A DNA stretch of 6,970 nucleotides from the NCBI GenBank assembly GCA_025363325.1, contig JANYEF010000132.1:1-6970 (forward strand), written 5' to 3'. Positions 1-5,202 of this stretch are shown here, one piece after another; position 1 is the first letter of the stretch, and each line of letters opens with the position of its first letter. This stretch comes from Nitrospira sp. (GTDB lineage Bacteria; Nitrospirota; Nitrospiria; Nitrospirales; Nitrospiraceae). Under the pieces are notes generated by a model. It ran no database searches and was not told the DNA's origin. It was given only the letters and a program-made list of their open reading frames with translations. The position numbers and the translations under genes were made by a program.

Positions 1-722
1 AGGCCCTCGCCCTCGCGAAACGCGGTTTCAATCGCTTCGACGAGGCGGGATCGGTTGTCTTCCCGGATCACCAGCCGATCGAGGATCACGTCAAGATGGT
101 CTGGCCTGGTTTTGGGAAGAGTGTGGATCTCGTGGAGATCGAGGCTTTCCCCGCCGCATAGCACTCTGGTGAACCCGCGCAATAACAGCGATTGGAGAAA
201 GGCCTGGTCCTGTTTCGGCGCCGGTGCTGTGACAGGAAAGAGGATCATCGCTCGCGCGTCGGCACAATGGCTCAATAGGTCGTCGGCGACGCTGCCGGGG
301 TGAAAGCTGCGCGCATCGATAGCGCAATCGGGGCAGACCGGATGGCCCACTTTGGCGAACAGAAGTCGCAGGAGGTCGGCAATCTCGGTCGTGGTCCCGA
401 CCGTCGAGCGGGCGGTGCGGATGGGGTTCTTCTGCTCGATCGCAATGGCGGGGCGGACGTTGATCAACCGGTCGACATCGGGCCGATTGACCTTATCGAG
501 AAACATGCGGGCATAGGTGGAGAGCGATTCCACATAGCGCCATTGGCCTTCGGCGAACAGCGTGTCGAACGCGAGAGAGGATTTTCCCGATCCTGATACC
601 CCCGTGATGGCCGTGACCTGATTGTGGGGGATGCGCAACGAGATGTTCTTGAGATTGTTTTGCCGCGCGCCTTCGACGATCAGGTCGCGGGAAGGAACAG
701 AAGGCTGTCGTATACTTGCCAT
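1..722 (-). CDS. uvrA: UvrA-type excinuclease ABC subunit A, N-terminal part (cut by window edge)
   Basis: This is the damage-recognition ATPase of nucleotide excision repair, which acts in the cytoplasm with UvrB. The first 240 residues are present and the frame is open to the window edge. Residues 14-27 (LIVEGARQNNLKNI) match the usual UvrA opening. The Walker A motif GVSGSGKSS is at 41-49, followed by LAFDTLFAEGQWRYVESLS and YARMFL. RPAIAIEQK is at 90-98 and RSTVGTTTEI at 105-114. CPDC is at 130-133, and DRLVIREDNRSRL, which matches the UvrB-binding/insertion boundary region, is at 215-227. The ATG at 722 is chosen because it gives a short leader before the conserved start, although no strong Shine-Dalgarno precedes it. 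Canonical UvrA usually reads TT where this protein has NP after IEQK. It may therefore be a UvrA paralogue rather than the housekeeping copy; only the full length would tell. The gene diverges from the one at 911. Confidence 0.94.
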   Translation of the reverse strand, partial: MASIRQPSVPSRDLIVEGARQNNLKNISLRIPHNQVTAITGVSGSGKSSLAFDTLFAEGQWRYVESLSTYARMFLDKVNRPDVDRLINVRPAIAIEQKNPIRTARSTVGTTTEIADLLRLLFAKVGHPVCPDCAIDARSFHPGSVADDLLSHCADARAMILFPVTAPAPKQDQAFLQSLLLRGFTRVLCGGESLDLHEIHTLPKTRPDHLDVILDRLVIREDNRSRLVEAIETAFREGEG

Positions 723-752
723 AGATTGGTTGCGAGGAAAAGAGGAAGGGGT

Positions 753-781
753 ATCGTAACAATCCAGCTGCAGGGGTTCAA
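753..781 (-). promoter_or_regulatory. possible sigma-70-like promoter for the uvrA-type gene
   Basis: Read on the minus strand, TTGAAC (781-776) is followed after 17 bases by TACGAT (758-753). Each hexamer matches the consensus at four of six positions. Transcription would begin near 746, leaving a leader of about 24 nt before the ATG at 722. The -35 lies just beside the dyad at 783-833. This is a weak call by eye. Confidence 0.3.
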
Positions 782-782
782 G

Positions 783-833
783 GACGGATCGAGAGGGTAG
801 GGGATAGCAAATAGTCGTTCCCCCTGATCCGTC
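783..833. repeat. dyad / stem-loop in the divergent intergenic region
   Basis: GACGGATC at 783-790 and GATCCGTC at 826-833 are perfect 8-bp inverted copies. Inside them AGGGG (799-803) can pair with CCCCT (821-825), leaving an 8-nt bulge on the left arm and a 17-nt loop. There is no T-tract, and both flanking genes point away from it, so a terminator role is unlikely. An operator or a structured leader for the gene at 911 are the natural alternatives. The rest of 723-910 shows no further feature I can support. Confidence 0.45.
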
Positions 834-910
834 TGAATATTTCCTGGCAAATTCCTTTCACCTCGATTACGCTCGGCGTGGGCGTTGCACAAAGGAAGAA
901 ACGAGTCAGC

Positions 911-1491
911 ATGACACAAGCGGCTACTCCAGTGGATTACTTGGGACTCGGACGTCAACTCGCGGGGTTGCTGGGGGAGAGTCTTGAGGGTGCCTCAGCC
1001 GATGCGATGAAAGAACTGGCCCGGGCCTACGATCTCCCTCGGCCACCGAGGCCCGCATCAGCGCCGAAGTCTTTATTTTCCACAAGTACCTCATCGTGCA
1101 AACCTGTGTCGGCGCATTTCCCGCGTCGCATGTCGAACGGGTGGTCGGGGGCCTCTTTGCCGCGTTGAACGCAAAAGCCAGGGGGCTCGAGTTTAGCCAG
1201 GAACGGCAGAACGCGATGGAGCAGATGTGGCAGATGCGAGCCAAGCAGTTCGACGCCCCCTTTACGAATGATCGGGAACAGTTTCTCGGCGAAGCTGCCG
1301 ACCCGACCTATTGGAAACAGTCGATTGCCCTGTTTTGCCAGAATGTGTCTGAGATAGAGCATCCACCCGATATTTGGGCCGCTGGCAAAGGGCCCTCGCA
1401 CGAAGCGAGTCAGTGCGTCACCGCCTTGATCGACCGGCTGGTGTCGGCATTAGGTGAAATGAGTCGGTTACACTTCAGCCACTTCGCCTAG
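911..1491 (+). pseudogene. hypothetical helical protein, interrupted by a one-base frameshift
   Basis: I do not recognise the family. The first part runs in frame from ATG 911 (MTQAATPVDYLGLGRQLAG...ELARAYDLP). AGGAAG lies about 12 nt upstream as a ribosome-binding site. From about 1039 the coding character moves to another frame (SATEARISAEVFIFHKYL...) and continues to the TAG at 1489-1491. One missing base in the C-run CTCCC at 1034-1038 would restore a product of about 193 residues. In the 911 frame the stretch after 1040 becomes Pro/Ser-rich and unlike a real protein. In the second frame the stretch before 1039 is equally poor, so the switch point is well bounded. The product looks soluble and alpha-helical, with Trp/Gln/Met-rich segments, no signal peptide and no catalytic motif that I can see. 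A sequencing or assembly error is as likely as a true pseudogene. Confidence 0.6.
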
Positions 1492-1557
1492 TTTTCGGCC
1501 TCGTCCGTCTTCCATTTAATTCCAACTCAACGGCGGACATGGATCGTGGCGTGTGAA

Positions 1558-1659
1558 GCGCGCGATCTGAAGTTCGAAGTTCGTGGGTTGCAGTTCCGAA
1601 AACCTCGAACTTCGGACCTCGAACCCTCGTTCGTCTCGTTCGTCTCGCCTGTCGCGCGC
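1558..1659. repeat. nested short direct and inverted repeats in the convergent gap
   Basis: The gap 1492-1682 lies between two convergent genes. GCGCGCGA (1558-1565) and TCGCGCGC (1652-1659) form an outer inverted pair. CGAAGTTCG (1575-1583) and CGAACTTCG (1606-1614) form an inner 9-bp stem with a 22-nt loop. The heptamer GAAGTTC is tandem at 1569-1575 and 1576-1582. CCTCGAAC occurs at 1603-1610 and 1617-1624. TCGTTCGTC is tandem at 1627-1635 and 1636-1644, with a degenerate third unit at 1645-1653. It could act as a bidirectional terminator or be a remnant of a repeated intergenic element. I see no gene in it, and nothing notable in 1492-1557. Confidence 0.5.
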
Positions 1660-1682
1660 GGTTACCCTACGGTGCTGGGAGG

Positions 1683-2021
1683 TTATCGGATTGCAAGCTT
1701 CAACAGTCCGATACAGCCGAAGTACAGCGTCATGGACAGGGCCATGGCCGGCCAGAACCCGACCCGTGGAACGCCAAGAATCATGGTGATGACGTACACG
1801 ATCCAGGGCGGGACAAACCACAAGAGGTTCTTCGCGTATCCCACCAAGGACTCGCTGCCACCGTTCAGATAAATCAGAATGAACGTTGCCCCTGTAATGG
1901 CGGGAAAGGTGCTGGCAAAGGCGGCAAGAAACGATTTGCCTTGAGACCCGAAGTAGGTGGAGACGCTGACAATTGTCCCACCGAGTAAGAAATACAATAG
2001 GTACTTGCCGAGTTCACTCAT
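1683..2021 (-). CDS. small four-helix membrane protein, GlpM/DUF3147-like
   Basis: This 112-residue inner-membrane protein consists almost entirely of four hydrophobic helices, at roughly 7-24, 31-52, 64-83 and 89-109. The pattern GKSFLAAFASTFPAITGATF, then a GGSES turn, then a Phe-Pro-Pro-Trp helix, resembles the GlpM/DUF3147 type, where a similar SKSYYLAG...LFPTF and GSERS arrangement occurs. The molecular function of that type is poorly defined. The start at 2021 is supported by AAGGAG (plus-strand positions 2029-2034), 7 nt upstream. It follows the CPBP gene by 31 bp on the same strand, so co-transcription is likely. The family match is from memory of the sequence pattern. That this is a real membrane protein gene is considerably surer. 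Confidence 0.78.
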   Translation of the reverse strand: MSELGKYLLYFLLGGTIVSVSTYFGSQGKSFLAAFASTFPAITGATFILIYLNGGSESLVGYAKNLLWFVPPWIVYVITMILGVPRVGFWPAMALSMTLYFGCIGLLKLAIR

Positions 2022-2052
2022 CGCGTTGCTCCTTGCTGAGAGAGACCGCTTT

Positions 2053-2769
2053 CTACAACGTCAACGCGAATCTCACCGCGAGGTACATCACGATGACTTC
2101 GATCGCATGCGCGACGATCGTGATATAGAGATTACGTGTGCGTAGGTAGATGATTCCCCAGATCAGCCCGTCCCACAGGGCGATCCAATGGAGGTACTGG
2201 AAAGTATTCACCATGAAGGGGTCGAAAGCAAATATCAGTGCGCAGGTGACGAGGGCGAGAGGCGAGAGGTGTTGGGCCAAGCTGGATTTCCATAGCCCCG
2301 ATTCAAGTGCGGCCAGCCGTCCGAGGAGAAATCCGCGAAAATTCAATTCGACAAAGAGGGCGATGCCACAGATGAACCAGGGGGCCATGACCAAAAGGGG
2401 GAGTCGGCCATGCGGCGTGGTCCTGAGGAAACTAACGTCATAGCCCAGATGCGGATAGGCCGAGAGAATCACGAACGTATTCAGGCAGCCGAGAAGCAGG
2501 CCTGTCAGGAGCCCCCAGCGAAGGCCATCCCGTATGTTCCCTTTCTCCAGCCCAAGCCGAGATACGATATCGCGGTTGTGCGTGGCCCAAAGGCCTAAGG
2601 CGAGGTAGGCAAGGATTTGGGGCACGAACTGAACCAACGTCTGTTCTTGGAGCGAGGCGGGAAGGGCGTAAAATGCGAGTGTCGCGGCGGTGGGGAGCAG
2701 CGCGAGGGCTGTTCCCCGTTCTTTGGCCTGAGCCGGTGTCGCGTGCGGACCAGGCTCAGGCGCCATCAT
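2053..2769 (-). CDS. CPBP (Abi/CAAX-like) family membrane protein with degenerate active-site motifs
   Basis: This is a 238-residue polytopic membrane protein with hydrophobic helices at about 20-38, 46-62, 83-104, 123-140, 170-182, 190-208 and 213-234. The CPBP signature is recognisable as ELNFRGFLLGRL at 141-152, followed by a late motif GLIWGIIYLRTRNLYITIVAHA at 201-222 (His221). In active members the first motif is EExxxR. Here the first Glu is Val140 and only Glu141 and Arg145 remain. The FxxxH motif reads FAFDP (180-184), so its His is lost. Such a protein may be non-proteolytic or use other residues. The start is the first of two tandem ATGs at 2769, with GAGGG 9 nt upstream. It sits downstream of the TolC-type gene, separated by the 178-bp repeat element, and upstream of the small membrane protein. 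Confidence 0.86.
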   Translation of the reverse strand: MMAPEPGPHATPAQAKERGTALALLPTAATLAFYALPASLQEQTLVQFVPQILAYLALGLWATHNRDIVSRLGLEKGNIRDGLRWGLLTGLLLGCLNTFVILSAYPHLGYDVSFLRTTPHGRLPLLVMAPWFICGIALFVELNFRGFLLGRLAALESGLWKSSLAQHLSPLALVTCALIFAFDPFMVNTFQYLHWIALWDGLIWGIIYLRTRNLYITIVAHAIEVIVMYLAVRFALTL

Positions 2770-2777
2770 GGAGGTCA

Positions 2778-2955
2778 GCCCTCATTATTCATGAAGGTTC
2801 GTCGCGAAAGCGTGCAGACGCGAAGCGAGACGGGCGCTCGGAGGCGTGAAGCCCTGAGGCATACTCGTGCAGTATGTCGAAGGGCTGAACGGCGAGATTG
2901 CCCGGCACAGCCGCGTATCCACGCTTGTAGCAGAAGCTTCATGAATAATGCGGGC
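2778..2955. mobile_element. 178-bp MITE-like element with 23-bp terminal inverted repeats
   Basis: The ends 2778-2800 and 2933-2955 are inverted copies with 21 of 23 matches. The perfect 14-bp core is CATTATTCATGAAG (2783-2796) against CTTCATGAATAATG (2937-2950). Further paired segments lie inside: AAGCGTG (2808-2814) with CACGCTT (2920-2926), AGCCCT (2850-2855) with AGGGCT (2881-2886), and CATACT (2860-2865) with AGTATG (2871-2876) around a 5-nt loop. The whole element can fold into one long branched hairpin. It encodes no transposase, which is typical of a non-autonomous element. I see no clear target-site duplication. It sits between the TolC-type gene, whose stop codon TAG starts on its last base, and the CPBP gene, whose ATG is 9 bp from its other end. 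I recall similar repeats in Nitrospira genomes but cannot verify the copy number here. Confidence 0.78.
2779..2783 (-). promoter_or_regulatory. ribosome-binding site of the CPBP gene, inside the repeat element's end
   Basis: On the minus strand GAGGG lies 9 nt before the ATG at 2769. These five bases belong to the outer part of the element's left terminal inverted repeat (2778-2800). The purine-rich site therefore appears to be contributed by the element itself. No better Shine-Dalgarno lies between it and the start. Confidence 0.5.
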
Positions 2956-4520
2956 TAGTTCAGTTGGAGATTATAGCGGTCGAGTGTGGTGGCTTTGTGC
3001 CGCGCGAGGTTGGAAAGCGATTTGTTGTAGTCGACTGTGGCGCGTAACTCGTTTCCTTGGGCCGTTGCGAGATCGCGTTGGAAGTCGAGGACAAAGCGTG
3101 TGGTGCTGAGCCCCACTTTCAGGCGCTCTTGTTCCGCCTGCAACTGCTTCTCGGCCATGATTCTGGCTGATCTGGTGGTTTCGATCCGCTTGAAATCCGT
3201 CTGAACGCGCCGGACCGCTTCGCGGACTCCCACGATGATCTGCTGCCGCACACTCACGAGCGACGCTTCAGCATTCTTCGCTTCCAGTTGCCGCTTGCTG
3301 TAGGTACTCCAGGCTGAGCGGTTGCCGAGTGGGTAACTTAAGACGAGGCCTGCGCCATAATTATAGTAATCGCCACTGAGGTTCCGGTTCACGGAGTCGC
3401 CGTAGTCTTTTCCCAGTCCCGCAAGTCCCATGGTGCCTTGAAACGACAGAGTCGGGAGGAGCTGATTCTTGGAAAATTGTGTATTGAGATCGCTCGACTC
3501 CATGTTCTTCTTCGCTTGGACGATTTCTGGCCGCTGTTCGATGGCCGTGTCGATGGCCTCCTGCAGGCTGATGGGTTCGAGGGTCACCACTGGTTGGTCG
3601 AGCGGGGTTAAGCGCAAGTCTTCACGCAGGTCCTCTTCCGCCGGATTGAGCAATCGGCGCAGCTGATCCTCCTGGTCTCGAATTGTTTTATCCGCGACCA
3701 GTACCTGCTCGACTCGCGACGCGACGGCTGCTTCGGCTTGCAAGACATCGACAATCGACATGATGCCGGCCTTTGCCTTTGCGCGGTTGCTGGCCAACAG
3801 TTCCTGTGCCGCTTTTAGGGCGGCCTCTGCCACTTTCAGATTCTCATTGGCGAAGACAACTTCCCAATAGGTTTGTTCCACGGTGGCCAGGACGGTGAGG
3901 ACGCGATCGCGAAAGACATGTTCTTCCACGATGGCATTATTCTGCGCGACGCGGATGAAGGTCTTGGTGACGTCGATGCCGGCGTTGCGGAGGAGAGGCT
4001 GCGTGAGGGTGAGCGCGAGCCCACCTGTATAGGAAGGGTTGAACAGAAACCCCGTGGCCACATTCTGGTTCACACCTGTTCGCGAGGGGCTATAGTTCAG
4101 ATCGACGTTGCCCCCGGTGAGTAGGTTTGTCGTTGCATCCAACGTGACGGACTGGCTGCGTTGATCAAAGGTGGTAATTCCAGTCAAGTTGCCGCCGGTT
4201 GCGCCAAACACCGGCCGATTGAGCGGACTCACGGCCCGGTTGTATTGGCCGTTCACGCTCAGAGTCGGGTCGAACTTGGCTTGTTCAACAGTGATGTCGG
4301 CCAGTCGGCTCTCCTTCGTCTGGCGGCTGATGCTGATGTCCAGGTTGTGCTGCAGCGCGCGAATGGCCGCGTCAGCGAGCGAGATGGTTTCCCGTCTTTC
4401 AGCGGGCGGTGTCGTGCCGATTTCTAGCCCCCAACTGAGCCCAGGTGAGAGGATCAGCCCAAGGCCGACGGCATAGGCACATGTGCCCCACCATCCATTT
4501 GCTGCGATACGCTGTTCCAT
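2955..4520 (-). CDS. TolC-type outer membrane efflux protein
   Basis: This 521-residue protein should be a trimeric outer-membrane channel with a periplasmic alpha-barrel, serving an RND pump or a type I secretion system. A signal peptide spans about residues 1-31 (MEQRIAANGWWG, then AYAVGLGLILSPGLSWG), with cleavage probably after Gly31. Two OEP repeats follow. The first contains ISLADAAIRALQHNLDIS, the ADITVEQAKFDPTLSVNGQY strand and TLTQPLLRNAG. The second contains LQEAIDTAIEQRPEIVQAKKN and LSYPLGNRSAWSTYSKRQLE. Both are the usual mix of long amphipathic helices and beta strands, and the length fits the family. The ATG at 4520 is preferred because AAGGGGGG lies immediately upstream (plus-strand 4525-4532) and it gives a clean signal peptide. 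The in-frame ATG at 4556 and TTG at 4598 lie at or upstream of the predicted transcription start. No inner-membrane or adaptor partner is in the window, so the substrate is unknown. Confidence 0.95.
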   Translation of the reverse strand: MEQRIAANGWWGTCAYAVGLGLILSPGLSWGLEIGTTPPAERRETISLADAAIRALQHNLDISISRQTKESRLADITVEQAKFDPTLSVNGQYNRAVSPLNRPVFGATGGNLTGITTFDQRSQSVTLDATTNLLTGGNVDLNYSPSRTGVNQNVATGFLFNPSYTGGLALTLTQPLLRNAGIDVTKTFIRVAQNNAIVEEHVFRDRVLTVLATVEQTYWEVVFANENLKVAEAALKAAQELLASNRAKAKAGIMSIVDVLQAEAAVASRVEQVLVADKTIRDQEDQLRRLLNPAEEDLREDLRLTPLDQPVVTLEPISLQEAIDTAIEQRPEIVQAKKNMESSDLNTQFSKNQLLPTLSFQGTMGLAGLGKDYGDSVNRNLSGDYYNYGAGLVLSYPLGNRSAWSTYSKRQLEAKNAEASLVSVRQQIIVGVREAVRRVQTDFKRIETTRSARIMAEKQLQAEQERLKVGLSTTRFVLDFQRDLATAQGNELRATVDYNKSLSNLARHKATTLDRYNLQLN

Positions 4521-4534
4521 AACGCCCCCCTTGA

Positions 4535-4564
4535 TCGACAAGGAATATTTTTTCATACTATAAT
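4535..4564 (+). promoter_or_regulatory. sigma-70-like promoter for the small secreted protein gene
   Basis: TCGACA at 4535-4540 matches TTGACA at five of six positions. After an 18-base spacer it is followed by a perfect TATAAT at 4559-4564. Transcription should start near 4571. The -10 overlaps the -10 of the oppositely directed TolC promoter. Confidence 0.6.
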
Positions 4565-4585
4565 AACTCCATGCGAGCCTGTCAT
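4557..4585 (-). promoter_or_regulatory. sigma-70-like promoter for the TolC-type gene
   Basis: On the minus strand ATGACA (4585-4580, five of six matches) is followed after exactly 17 bases by TATAGT (4562-4557, five of six). Transcription would start near 4550 and give a leader of about 30 nt that contains the AAGGGGGG ribosome-binding site. It shares bases 4559-4562 with the -10 of the plus-strand promoter. Confidence 0.55.
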
Positions 4586-4633
4586 GAACTAAGTGCAATG
4601 AGGTTTGAGGGCTATTATAGGGTTAAGCAGACC

Positions 4634-5047
4634 ATGCTGCGGGTATGGGTGTTTCACGCGGCGCTCTCTGTGCTGGCCCTGCTCCTGTTCATGCTCCCGC
4701 CGTTGGACTCGCGAGTGTGGGGCCAAACGATCTCCAGCGTTCGTTCATTCGATGGAGGGGTTGCACCACTGTTCAATCTGCCCGGCCCGGGGAATCTTTA
4801 TATCGACAATCAGGGCACTCAGGGATTTATATACGCTCCCGGAAACAATTTTGAAACGTACAGCTTTCGGAATCCCACGACCGGTCAGGCATGGAGCGGG
4901 GGTCTGACCACGCTCGGGCCGCAACTCTCGATCGGACTCATCCAAGGCGCCAACCAGAGCGGTTCACCGCTCGTCCTCCCAGGTCCTCCCCGCCAAACCG
5001 CGCCTGTGCCATCGATCCAATCTACTATTCTCGACGATATCCCCTGA
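4634..5047 (+). CDS. small secreted protein of unknown function
   Basis: I do not recognise the family. From ATG 4634 the product has 137 residues. Residues 1-30 look like a Sec signal peptide: MLRVWVFHAA, a hydrophobic stretch LSVLALLLFMLPP, then SRVWG before Gln31. The mature part is short, rich in Gly, Asn and Pro, with aromatic strands such as NLYIDNQGTQGFIYAPG and NFETYSF. It ends in a Pro-rich tail (LVLPGPPRQTAPVPS) and an acidic C-terminus, DDIP. There are no cysteines after the signal peptide. In-frame ATGs at 4598 and 4571 are alternative starts. The one at 4571 coincides with the predicted transcription start and would be leaderless. None has a strong Shine-Dalgarno; AGGG lies 12-15 nt before 4634. 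It diverges from the TolC gene, and its TGA stop overlaps the next repeat element by one base. Export to the periplasm or outside is inferred from the signal peptide only. Confidence 0.7.
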   Translation: MLRVWVFHAALSVLALLLFMLPPLDSRVWGQTISSVRSFDGGVAPLFNLPGPGNLYIDNQGTQGFIYAPGNNFETYSFRNPTTGQAWSGGLTTLGPQLSIGLIQGANQSGSPLVLPGPPRQTAPVPSIQSTILDDIP

Positions 5048-5172
5048 CAGGATGCTGAAAAAGTCCGCCAGCATCGTTCTCGCATCGCTCAGATCCTCAA
5101 CGTACCCCAGGGGGTACGCCTCGGCCCTTCGCTCGCTGCGGCCTTGCTGAGCGGTCTTTTTGAGCATCTTGT
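5047..5172. mobile_element. 126-bp inverted-repeat (MITE-like) element between convergent genes
   Basis: The ends 5047-5068 and 5151-5172 are inverted copies with 19 of 22 matches, reading ACAGGATGCTGAAAAAG inward on the left and CTTTTTGAGCATCTTGT outward on the right. Inside, CGTACCCC (5101-5108) and GGGGTACG (5111-5118) form a perfect 8-bp palindromic hairpin. CGCTCAG (5086-5092) can pair with CTGAGCG (5147-5153). No protein is encoded. The stop codon of the upstream gene (5045-5047) supplies the element's first base, and the convergent M28 gene ends 31 bp beyond it. With A5 and T5 runs in its two arms it could terminate transcription from both sides. From memory it resembles a highly repeated Nitrospira intergenic sequence; the copy number is unverified. 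Confidence 0.82.
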
Positions 5173-5202
5173 AAGGCGCTCCTCGTAATTCCTAACATAC
5201 TT

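Noticed and set aside
988..1168. Programmed -1 ribosomal frameshift joining the two halves of the 911-1491 gene
   Set aside because: No X-XXY-YYZ slippery heptamer occurs at the junction and no strong downstream stem was seen. A single lost C explains the pattern more simply.
1627..1653. CRISPR-like spacing of short repeats
   Set aside because: The units are 9 bp, directly tandem with no spacers, and degenerate within three copies.
2783..2800. AATAAT inside the element's TIR as an outward -10 promoter for the CPBP gene
   Set aside because: No -35 sits 16-18 bases upstream, and the implied start would fall within the ribosome-binding site.
2617..2958. Plus-strand open frame of 113 codons through the repeat element
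   Set aside because: It overlaps the CPBP start antisense and then runs through the element, with an Arg-rich composition and no ribosome-binding site. It is a shadow frame.
4171..4476. Plus-strand open frame of about 100 codons antisense to the TolC-type gene
   Set aside because: It has no start signal and its composition is that of a complementary frame. The minus-strand OEP protein explains the sequence fully.
4521..4598. N-terminal extension of the TolC-type protein to TTG 4598 or ATG 4556
   Set aside because: The extension lies in the divergent promoter region. The ATG at 4520 has the ribosome-binding site and a clean signal peptide.
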